From Pegoplata infirma (taxonomy: Eukaryota; Arthropoda; Insecta; Diptera; Anthomyiidae): 64,000 bases of DNA. Shown here piece by piece: positions 46,047 to 55,348 of this stretch (positions are counted from its first letter, which is position 1; each line of letters begins with the position of its first letter). A program made the translations under genes and the position numbers. Where the stretch lies: contig OY992537.1 in assembly GCA_963921195.1 (NCBI GenBank), positions 133,012,694-133,076,693 on the forward strand, written 5' to 3'. The notes below the pieces were generated by a model. It was not told the origin of the DNA. It did no database searches and saw only the letters and a program-made list of their open reading frames with translations.

Positions 46047-47924
46047 CAGGGGCGTATCCAGGATTTTATTTCGGTGGGGGCCCAATATTTTTTCAATTTT
46101 TTTTTTTTACAAAAAATTTACATAACAGCGCATATTTAAGAATTTTTCTCGATCTTTTCCTTGCACTGAATGTAACACAATCAGATTCTTCATTTTTGTG
46201 TAAGTTTAAAACTGTTGGGGGAAAAAATATTTTTTTTTATATTTTAAAATTTTTTGAGAGACTTAAGCCTTTTTTAAAGTTTGAATTGTATCAGATGCTG
46301 ATATATTTTTACAAAGAAGATCATCAGCATCTATTTTTTTCAAAGAAAAGTCTTGGACTTCTATGACAATTTCCAGTTATAGAAAAAGTCAAAGACTCAA
46401 AATCCTATTTCCAATGGAAAACGTTTCTCTGGAAAAAGTCACTTTAGAAAATGATTCTATAAACATATTCATAAAATACTTTTCAAAAAAAAATTCTCCG
46501 ATTTTAAGACATTTTCCCAGAATCCGAGATATATCTAGTCTAACACATTTTCTCAGGTTTTGAAACATTCTAAAAGTTTTAGATTCTGACAAAATCTTCG
46601 CTTTTTCTATAAGAAAAATAAATCAGATTCTGAGACCTTTTTAAAAAGAAAACAGTATAAAAAAGGTCTTAGATTCTAAAACCTTTTTCCTAAAGAAAAA
46701 TTCTCGGATTCTGAGAAAATATTCCTATAGAAAAAGTCTAAAACTCTTAGACATTTTTCCTATAGTAAATGTCCCAGATTCTTAGACATTTTTCCTAGAG
46801 AAAAAGTTTTAAGTTCTGAAACATTTTTCCGATAAAAAAAGTCTCAGATTCTTTGACATTTTTCCTCTAGAAAATGTCTCAGATTCTCAGACATTTTTTC
46901 GACAGAAAATTTCTTAGATTCTGAGACATTTTTCCTATCGAAAAAGTCTCAGATGCTTAAACACTTTTCCTATAGAAAAGGTCTCATATTCTTAGACATT
47001 TTCTTATAGAACAAGTCTCAGATTCTGAGACATTTTGCCTACAGGAAATTGTCAGATTTTTAAACATTTTTCGTGTAGAAAAAGCCTCAGATTCTGAGAC
47101 ATTTTTCCTAAAGAAAAAGTCTCAGTTTCTGAAATATTTTTCCCATAGAAAAATACTCAGATTCTGAGACATTATTTTTATAGAAAAATATATTTTTCAA
47201 TAGAAAAGTCTCAGATTTTGAGCATTTTTTTATACAAAAAGTCTCAGCTTGTGTATCTGAGACATTTTTTCTATACACAAAATCTTAGATTTTGAGATAA
47301 TTTTCTTTAAGAAAAATTCGTTGATTCTGATACATTTTTCGTAAAAAAAGTATAAGATTCTGAGACATTTTTCTAGATTGTAAGAAAAATTCAGAGAAAC
47401 TATTCCTATAGAAAGTTTTCAGATTCTAAAACATTTTTCATATAAAAAGCTGCAGATTCTAAGAATTTTTTTATAGAAAAAAATCAGATTTTGAAACATT
47501 TTTCAAATTCAAATTATTCCTTTAGAAAGTTCTCAGATTCTAAATCATTTTTCATATAGAAAAGCATCAGATTCCGAGAATTTTTTATAGAAAAAGTCTC
47601 AGATTCTGAGAAAATTTTCCTGTAGAAAAAGTCTTAGATTCTGAGAAAAAGGGCCAATATTTTTTTTCTAAGGTATTTTTTCATTAGAATCTTAAGTTGA
47701 AAAGTTTCAAATTCAAAGAAAAAATTTTCAGATTTTGAGATTTTTTTAACAAAAAAATTTCAGTTTAAAAACTTTTTTCTTCAAAAAATTTTAGATTCTT
47801 AATGTTTTTCGATTTTTTTAAGAAGTTTTTTAATATTGTACTTGTTATTTGATACGAAATCCTGAAATTTGTGAAATTTCGGGGGGGCCCGGGCCCCCGG
47901 GCCCCCCCCCTGTATACGCCACTG
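46047..47924. mobile_element. hAT element filled by a 35-bp dyad tandem array
   Basis: CAGGGGCGTATCCAGG and GTATACGCCACTG, exact 8-bp ATCTGTAA (46039-46046, 47925-47932). Subterminal poly-G/C blocks are present at both ends (GGTGGGGGCCC; GGGCCCGGGCCCCCGGG). 46280..47830 is about forty copies of a 35-36-bp unit, ACATTTTTCCTATAGAAAAA plus GTCTCAGATTCTGAG. No transposase. Confidence 0.92.
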
Positions 47925-48028
47925 ATCTGTAAAGTCTTTCAAAAGTTAGCGTGCTTTCCACGGACAGACAAACAGACGAACGGAAATCGCTAGATCGACT
48001 TAAAATCGATCGAGGATCACAAATATAT

Positions 48029-50432
48029 GGGGCATTCCATGTCAAATCGGACACTTTGAAAAACTTTTTTTTTAGATATTCCCAATTTGTTAACAGTTTT
48101 TAGTACCCTTCAAAAACTCGTTCGTGGTAAATTTTCAGATTTTTTTGATGACCCGTTCCAAAAAAGATATCGAATTTTTAAAAATTGGTGGTTTGTTCCT
48201 TTACTCAAACTTCTTTTACTCATAACTTCTTCAATAATGGTCCAAATTTCAAATTTTTTTTTTCAAAATTTTTGTTTTTTTACGTACTTAAAAAAAAAAA
48301 TCGCAAAAAATTCTTAAAAGCGCTTTAGTATGCGATTTTTAAGTTTTAAAATTTAAAACTCTTATTTGAAAATGTTTGTACTCTTCGATTTTTTTGAAAT
48401 TTTTTTGTGTAAAACTTCTATCGATTCTACAAATTTTTTGCCTAGGAGGATTACTAGGATTATTACTATTTTTTAAAATTTTTTAAAAAAATTTTATTGT
48501 AATTTTCCAATCCTAAAATCATTTCTACTGCTCCAATGGTGCGTCATAGAGGGGTCCTTTATAAGACCGACCCCCATTAATTTTTACGTCTTAACATTTC
48601 TTTGGAACAAACTAATACCCTATCTCCAATTTCCAAGGAGGCTCCCACACAAAACGAAATTTTTTGAAATTTGCTCCAACCGCTCTAACTGCCCTAATAG
48701 TGCCCTTAGTGCAACAAAATGTATAACCGACCTACAATATTTTTTTAGTCCAAACATTTTCTCTGAACACACCTACCCTATATGTCTAATTTTTAAGGCG
48801 GTCCCCATACAATTTTTTTATTTTTTGTAAAATAAAAAAATTTTATTTTTTTATTTTTTGTATTTTGAGGCCTACTTAGGGAGTGGAGATAGGGCGTAGG
48901 TATGTTTTAAAAAAATGTTGTTGGGTAAAAAGAAATGGGGGTCGGTCTTACTAATGACCCCTCTCGGACCAGAGCTTCGAACGAATTAATTCTATTGAGA
49001 ATTAATTCCCAAAAAGTTCAATTCTGTTTTAAAAAGTTTTGAATTATCATTCCTTACTAGCATTCAACACGAATTAATTCAAAGGCTTAATTCTCAAAGC
49101 TTAAATCAAATTGAATTAATTCCCAAGAGAATTAATTCCTTGCAAGCTAATCATTCAATTGAATGATCAAAATTGTTCATCATTCAAATCTATTACAAAT
49201 TGAATGATGATTTTTTTATTTCATTCCCTTTATATTTTCATAAATGTGTTGCTTGTGTGCATTTTAAGCATCTTCGTGTGTAAACGATTGGCTGTTGTTC
49301 TGTCGACGTTTTGTCTGCTGCTTCCCACACAAGCATAAATGTGTGTGTATGTGTGATGCGCTTCACTGTTTAAAATTGAATGATAAGAAAATTTCACCAT
49401 TCATTTTGTAGTAGATTGATTTGGATTAAAAATTAGTTCATTCCTTAAGAATGATCATTCTTAAGGAATGAATTCTTGAAAGAATTAATTCAGTGATTTT
49501 GAAAATTGAATGATTTTAGGGAATGCCAAATTCTATTTTTTTAATTCGAATTAGAAAATTGAATTAAAGAATTAATTCTTTCGAACCTTTGTCTCGGACG
49601 CACCATTGACCGGTAGAAGCTGATTAAATAAAACAAATTTAAAAAAATCAAAAAAATTGTATAGGGACCGCCTTAAAAATTAGAGATAGAGGGTAGGTGT
49701 GTTCAGAGAAAATGTTTGGACTAAAAAAATATTGTGGGTCGGTCATACATTTTGTTGCTCTAAGGGCACTATTACGGCAGTTAGAGCGGTTGGAGAAAAT
49801 TTTAAAAAATGTCGTTTTGTGTAGGAGCCCCCTTAGAAATTGGAGATAGGGTATTAGTTTGTTCCAAAGAAATGTTAAGACGTAAAAATTAATGGGGGTC
49901 GGTCTTATTAACGACCCCTCTATGACGCACCATTGGAGCAGTAGAAATGATTTTAAGATTGGAAAATTACAATAAATTTTTTTCAAACAATTTAAAAAAA
50001 CAGTACTTAATAATCGTTATCCCAAGAACCTCCTGGGCAAAAAATTTGTAGAATCGATAGAATTTAAAAAAAATCGAAGAGTACAAACATTTTCAAAAAT
50101 GAGATTTAAATTTTAAAACCAAAAAATCGCATACTAGAGCGCTTTTAAGAATTTTTTGGGATTTTTTTTTTTAAAAAGTACGTAAAAAAACAAATTTTTT
50201 TTTTTAAAAAAATTTGAAATTTGGACCATTACTGAAGAAGTTATGAGTAAAACAAGTTTGAGTAAGGGAACTAACTACCAATTTTTAAAAATTCGATATC
50301 TTTTGAACGGGTCATCAAAAAAATATGAAAATTTACCACAAAGAAATTTTCGAAGGTTTTGTAATGTAAACAAATTGGGAAAATCTAAAAAAAAAAAATT
50401 TCTCAAAGTGTCCGATTTGACATGGATGCCCC
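48029..50432. mobile_element. K-family giant palindrome, complete copy K1
   Basis: GGGGCATTCCATGTCAAATC to its near reverse complement (GATTTGACATGGATGCCCC), ATAT on both sides, inserted in the G3 tail. Arms of about 0.9 kb match through TAGTACCCTTCAAAAAC, GATGACCCGTTC, CATAACTTCTTCAATAATGG, TGGTGCGTCATAGAGGGGTC and TAAGGCGGTCCC. A hAT at 48970 sits off-centre. Apparent frames in both arms are low-complexity. Confidence 0.92.
48970..49591. mobile_element. hAT element rich in GAATTAATTC dyads
   Basis: CAGAGCTTCGAACGAATTAA and, reversed, CAAAGGTTCGAAAGAATTAA, exact 8-bp TCTCGGAC (48962-48969, 49592-49599). At least ten GAATTAATTC or GAATGATCATTC palindromes across 622 bp. Confidence 0.92.
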
Positions 50433-50600
50433 ATATACTTTATGGGGTCCTAGACCAATATTTTGAGGCGTTACAAACGGAATGACAAACTTATATATAT
50501 GGAGGGTAAAAATGAATAAGTGTGTCCTAGACCAATATTTTGAGGCGTTACAAACGGAATGACAAACTTATATATATGGAGGATAAAAATGAGTAAGTGT

Positions 50601-50814
50601 GGCGGGCAGTTTTGATTCGGTGCAGCCAAATAACGTTCTTTCACATTTTATTTGGGAGTTATTTCACGATTCCTTAAAGCACTTCAATAAACAAAAATTT
50701 TGTAGGTTAACATAAATTCGAATAAGATCGATCAAAAAACGTTTGCCATTCGAAGTAGAGTCATTATTTAATTAGAACAATTAACGGAATCTAAGATTGA
50801 ACAAAATAACTTAC
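50601..50814. other. Intron sequence next to the capu donor
   Basis: No repeat recognised. Includes TTCTTTCACATTTTATTTGG and TTTCACGATTCCTTAAAGC. Confidence 0.5.
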
Positions 50815-50884
50815 ATTTCATCAGTGGGAGAGACACATTGTCTAAATTGCTCTCAATTGTTTCTTTAACCGCAGCGATATCAGT

Positions 50885-50924
<40 letters not shown>

Positions 50925-51688
50925 TATTGAACAGATGTTTTCTTTATTATATCATTATCTAAAATTTCAATTAAATATTGTTGATTTTCTATTGTAAAGT
51001 GTTTTGCTGGCGGAGGAGTTGCCTGAATACAACTGATAATATTTCCAAGGTCATTGTGGCTTCGGCTGGTTAACAAACTGCCTGGAATGTTGTTTTGTAG
51101 AGATTCATGAGAATATAAAATTAACTTAAATTTAGGTTGTACAATAATGGACGGTAAAGGATTTTGTAAAATGTACAACGAAGAAGCATTTGTGTCACTT
51201 TTCCAATTAACTTTAATATTGTTGCTGGTGGTAGTAGTGGTGGTACATGTTGTAGCTGCAGTGGTGTTGGTATCCTTGAAGTTCTCTGTTATTTTGGGAT
51301 TTATAGTTTCACATAACAATACACCACTTGTTGTTTCATTATGTTGCTGCTGCAATTGTTGATGCTGTTGCTGCTGTTTCGGTTGGTTTTGAAATATTCT
51401 TTTTTGTTTTGCTGGCTCATACGTGTTGTTGTGGTCATGGTATTGAATTTGAGGTTTTGGATAAGCCCTCGAGTTTCCGTTATATATGAATGGTTTCTTC
51501 GTGTTGTGGCTGTTATTGCAAAATGTATTATTAGCCAATGTCACCAATAAAGGACACCAAACTCCTGAGAGCTCTTGTAGTTTTACTGGTTTTGCACTTG
51601 CAATACCGCCAGCACCAGCAGCATTAGTTGGTGGCTGTACCCGTATGGTTTGTATTGTTAAAGATGCTGACAATGGATTCGATGTCAT
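50815..51688 (-). CDS. capu: cappuccino (capu) formin, N-terminal coding exon
   Basis: This exon encodes 291 residues plus one base. Cappuccino is an actin-nucleating formin that, with Spire, builds the oocyte actin mesh. Seen: the ATG has Kozak-like AAA before it and an in-frame TAG ten codons upstream. The exon ends at a consensus donor, T|GTAAGTTA, in phase 1; without splicing the frame would run only 15 codons further, to 50768. Residues 32-43 (SAKPVKLQELSG) resemble the KKVELQNLSS stretch I recall near the Drosophila Capu N terminus. The rest is low complexity: Gln-rich near 102-116, Thr-rich near 141-155, and about eleven Ala near 259-269 encoded by a GCT/GCA run. No folded domain is visible, as expected of the disordered Capu N terminus. 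The + strand frames here are its shadows. The capu assignment rests mainly on the downstream CID exon, the shared strand and the matching phase. A different gene, or an alternative capu first exon, cannot be excluded. Confidence 0.72.
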
Positions 51689-51990
51689 TTTATTATTTTC
51701 ACTTACATGTAACTGCTAGTACAAGTTTATTTTTTTTATTAAGTTCTCCGTATGTTTTTTTCTTTTTTTTTATTAATACGATTTTGTATCTACGTATGTT
51801 CATTCCGATAATGTCAATTTTTGTTTTTTCGAACGAAAGTTTCTTCAATTCATTGTTAACACCTTCATATGGTGGTGCTGTGGTATCAATTGTTTTTTTT
51901 TATGTCTTTACGTTGATATACGCGATTTTGAACTAAATTCATTTGAAGTAAAATAAACATTTTGTCTAAATTTTCGTTTATTTTTTTTTA
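51689..51990 (-). other. Sequence upstream of the capu coding start
   Basis: AT-rich, with no repeat that I recognise. On the minus strand a possible acceptor (ACTTGTACTAGCAG) lies about 25 bases upstream of the ATG, so the 5' UTR may be spliced. No TATA box or initiator could be called with confidence. Confidence 0.35.
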
Positions 51991-52086
51991 TACCCTACAC
52001 CAATGTGTGGTACATGGTATGACTTTGTGCTGATGTTTGTAACTACCTGAAATATTGCTCCTAGGTCCATTTTTAAGTACTCCGAT
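51991..52086 (-). mobile_element. D-family element, 3' part (continues 52899..52960)
   Basis: Reverse complement of the D end: ATACCCTACACCAATGTGTG, then CTGATGTTTGTAACTACC, resuming after the hAT with CGATTCAGAATCAATTTTTG. Confidence 0.75.
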
Positions 52087-52898
52087 TCGGCTTGCCAGAT
52101 CAAAAATGGTAAAAAGCTTGACATTAAGAAAAAAAGCTTGATTTTTCTTGACATATAGAGAAAAAAGCTTGATTTTTCTTGACATTTAAAATTTCAGTAT
52201 TTAAAAAAAAGTACTTTTTCAAACCAATTTGAAAATTTGTAGTAAAGTGGTTAGTAAATTTGAAACTAAAAATTATAATAATAATTTAATTTTTTCTTAC
52301 ATCCTAAAATGCGAAAAATATATGATTACAGGGCTTTGAAAGCCTAACAAAAAAGTGTCGGGAGTTGGAAAAATTCTGATTTTTTCCTGAAGTATTTTTA
52401 ACGAAACGCAAAAAGAATTGTCGGAAAAATGAGTAGTTTTTATTGCAATTTTGATCTGTGCAACAAAAAATTCGGGGAAAAAAGAAAATTCGGTAGTTAA
52501 AGAAAATGTTGCGTCCGTGTTTAATGAACTTTTTATAATCCAAAACGCAATTAAAAAAGTTACAAAACAAATTTTGTGGGACTTCGATAGTAAAAAAAGT
52601 TCGGGGCTTCAAGATAAAATAAATCGCTGTTCTTACAAAGCAAAAATTTTGTTAATTTTGAAAATTTTTTAATGATTTCTTCAAAAGTTTTCTAAATTTT
52701 TAGTTATACTAATTTTTTTGCTGATTTCAGTTAACTAACTTTTGCCAAATTTTTTAGTACCTCATCATAATAAAAAAAATGAAAGCTATTTTTCGAGTAA
52801 ATTTTTAAAATTTGATTTTAGCTTGACAAATGACATTTTGGATTGATTCTTGACACGTACTAAAAAAGCTTGACAATCAAGCCCGTCTGGCAACCCTA
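52087..52898. mobile_element. hAT-like element in a D copy
   Basis: TCGGCTTGCCAGA and TCTGGCAACCCTA (reversed TAGGGTTGCCAGA), with 8-bp ACTCCGAT/ACTCCAAT, one mismatch. AAAAAAGCTTGA words repeat near both ends. The frames at 52304 and 52451 are not convincing. Confidence 0.7.
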
Positions 52899-52959
52899 AC
52901 TCCAATCGATTCAGAATCAATTTTTGAATCGATATAGCGATGACGAACGGTATCACAGA

Positions 52960-53132
52960 ACAAAAAAATTTGTGGAAAAAAATTTTGAATAATAATTTTT
53001 TTATTGACGCAATTAAAAATTTACTCAAAAGTTTTTTCAAAAAATTTGAGTAGATAATTTAATAAAAATTTAATAGTTTTTTAATTTTGTTATTTTTTTG
53101 AATTCTCATTTGGTTTATAGTTTTTTGTATAT
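52960..53132. mobile_element. Half copy of the CACAGAAAAAAA MITE family
   Basis: TTGACGCAATTAAAAATTTA and TTTATAGTTTTTTGTATAT as in 6460..6640. The adjacent retroelement tail begins at its end. Confidence 0.55.
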
Positions 53133-53504
53133 TTATTTATTTATTAAGTCTATAGATAAACCTTACAGACTACTGATGGTACAATTTTGATACAATTTTA
53201 ATAAGTGTGTTTCATAAAAAAAAAAAAAATACCGTACTATCTAGTTTCATTTAAAAATACAATAATTTCGCGCTTTACGGCATCCAAGTTTTTGTTAAAA
53301 TCAATGACGTGATAGAGCTGGTTAAAGTCAGAACAAATACGTCGAAATGGATCAGAGTTAGCATAATTTGTTCGAAATGTTTTTAAACGCAAGAGCTCGT
53401 AGTTCCTTGTTGAGTAGACAGGTATATTAAGGTTGAGTCTTTCCAGTAGATATTCGGAGTTTAGAGAACCGTTCATTAATTTCAAGAGAAATGTTACATT
53501 CAAT
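53133..53504 (-). pseudogene. Non-LTR retrotransposon ORF2 C terminus with 3' UTR and TAAA tail
   Basis: The minus-strand frame from 53503 to a stop at 53237 reads 88 residues, including RLNLNIPVYSTRNYELL, RTNYANSDPFRRICSDFN and YHVIDFN. This is the form of the end of reverse transcriptases of Jockey-type non-LTR elements lacking RNase H. A 3' UTR of about 90 bases follows, ending in AATAAATAAATAAATA, a tandem tail typical of target-primed insertion. The frame is open, so the copy is less decayed than the one at 2985, but it is cut at 53505 by the K2 palindrome and the rest of the ORF is absent. Confidence 0.75.
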
Positions 53505-54442
53505 AGGGCATTCCGTGATAAATCGGACGCTTTGAATATTTTTTTTTAGATTTTTAAATTCTTTTGTGGTTTAATCCCAATTGAACCACAAAAGAATTTA
53601 TTCTTAAGGTTCTAATAACGAAAAAATAAATAATAAATAATAAAAATTGCTTACAGTTTTTAGTACCCTTCAAAAACACCTTCGTGGTAAATCTTCTGAT
53701 TTTTTTGATGACCCGTTCAAAAGATATCGAATTTTTAAAAATTGGTAGTTTGTTTCTTTACTCAAATTTGTTTTTCTCATAACTTCTTCAATAATGGTCC
53801 AAATTGCAATTTTTTTTCCCAAAATTTTTGTTTTTTTTACGTACTTTTTAAAGAAAAGTACTCTTTGATTTTTTAAATTTTTTTTTGTGTAAGACTTCTA
53901 TGGATTCTACAAATTTTTTGCCCAGTAGGATCGTGTGATAACAATATTACTATTTTTTAAAATTTTTTGAAAAAATTTTATTGTAATTTTTTAATCTTAA
54001 AATCATTTCTACTGCTCCAATGGTGCGTCATAGAGGGGGCATTTCCAAGACCGACGCCCATTAATTTTTACGTTTAACATTTCTTCGGAACAAACTAATA
54101 CCCCATCTCCAATTTCTAAGGGGGCTTCCACACAAAACGACATTTTTTTAAATTTGCTCTAACTGCCCTAAGAGTGCCCTTAGAGCAATCAAATGTATGA
54201 TTGGCCCACAATATTTTTTTAGTTCAAACATTTTCTCTGAATACACCTTCCCCTATCTTTAACTCTTAAGGCGGTCCGAATATAATTTTTTTTTATTTTT
54301 TGTAAATAAAAAGTAAAAGCAGATTAAATAAAACAAATTTACAAAAAAGAAAAAAAAAATATGGGAACCGCCTTAAGAGTTAAAGATAGAGGGTAGGTGC
54401 GTTAGAGAAAATGTTTGGACTAAAAAAGTATTGTGGGTCGGT
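53505..54442. mobile_element. K-family giant palindrome, copy K2, first part
   Basis: AGGGCATTCCGTGATAAATC, then the same phrases as K1 (TAGTACCCTTCAAAAAC, TGGTGCGTCATAGAGG, CTTAAGGCGGTCC). Centre near 54310. The second arm is cut at 54443 by a hAT end and resumes at 60052. Confidence 0.85.
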
Positions 54443-55348
54443 CAGGCGCGGATCCAGGGGGGGGAGAATGGGATTTCTCCCCCCCCCCCCCAAATTGATT
54501 TCAAAAAAGAAAAAGAAAGAAAAGGAAGAAAAGAAAAAAAAGGAAAGAAAGGGAAGGAAAAAAGGAAGGGAAAGAGACAAAGAAAATGACCAGGATGTAA
54601 AAAATCCTCAGGAGAGGTATATGCGTGTGTATATGATTTCAGCACACATAGCCTCTATCCTAAGCAAAAGTATTATCTCAAATATTATTTTGTAGAAAAA
54701 TGTCTTAGAATTCTAGACTTTATATATAAAAATTTTTTTGATACTTACATATTTGACTCTGAATGAAAGAATTTTTTGATTTAGAAATTACCTCAAATAT
54801 TCGGAAAAATTTCTAATAACTTTTCTATTGAAAAAATACATCAGCAGCTGAAAATTTTTCCTTAGGAAAAAAGTTTCAGAATCTGCCAAAAAAAATTTCT
54901 GTAAAAAAAATCACAGAATCGGACAACATTTCTACAAAAAAAAACCCTCGCAGAATCTGAGTTTTACTATGGAGAAATATATTTCCGAATCTTAAATTTT
55001 TTATGGACAATTTTTTAAGAACATGGGAATTTCTCTGTTCGAAAAATCTTTTAGAATCTGCGAATTTTAACATGTAAATTTTTCTCTTGTCCAATAATTG
55101 TTTTTCTATATGAAAAATGTTCCAGAATCTAAGAAGGTGCCTTAAAAAATTCAAATTTTTTGAATTTTTATTTTATATATAAAAACCCCATAACCTCAAG
55201 CCAAAATAAACTCATCAAACGTGGCATAAAAATGTAAAATTTTTCTATTGAAAAATGCTATACAATTTAAGATTTTGTTTTTAGAAAAGTCTATCAAAAT
55301 TTTTTTATAAAATGTTTTAGAAACTTATACTTTTGTAGTATCTGATAA

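Larger units (their letters stand above)
42341..50600. mobile_element. G-family element, copy 3, split over 8.2 kb
   Basis: Pieces in order: the start ACAAGTAGAAAAGTTAAACT at 42341..42420; middle 45748..46046 (AACTTTTGAATTACTGGACC); tail 47933..48028 (ACGGACAGACAAACAGACGA); end 50433..50600 (TATGGGGTCC, GTTACAAACGGAATG). Intervening elements (42818, 46047, 48029) explain the gaps. The end is duplicated in tandem with a 77-bp period at 50447 and 50524. 42530..42720 also holds four TTTTTTTTGAGTGTAAAA units. Confidence 0.7.
32046..50814 (-). other. capu: Large capu intron (about 18.8 kb) filled with nested transposons
   Basis: The intron is bounded by the donor at 50814/50813 and the acceptor at 32047/32046, both matching consensus and in compatible phase. 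Nearly all of it is accounted for by the repeats listed separately. I looked for a linking exon coding for the residues that precede GQML in Drosophila Capu and saw none. 32046..32412, beside the exon, is non-repetitive as far as I can see. Confidence 0.7.

Noticed and set aside
46280..47830. Dyad array considered as CRISPR-like repeat
   Set aside because: No unique spacers, eukaryotic context, and it is bounded by hAT ends.
51147..51936. Overlapping + strand frames opposite the capu exon
   Set aside because: Shadows of the minus-strand exon; no splice or family support.
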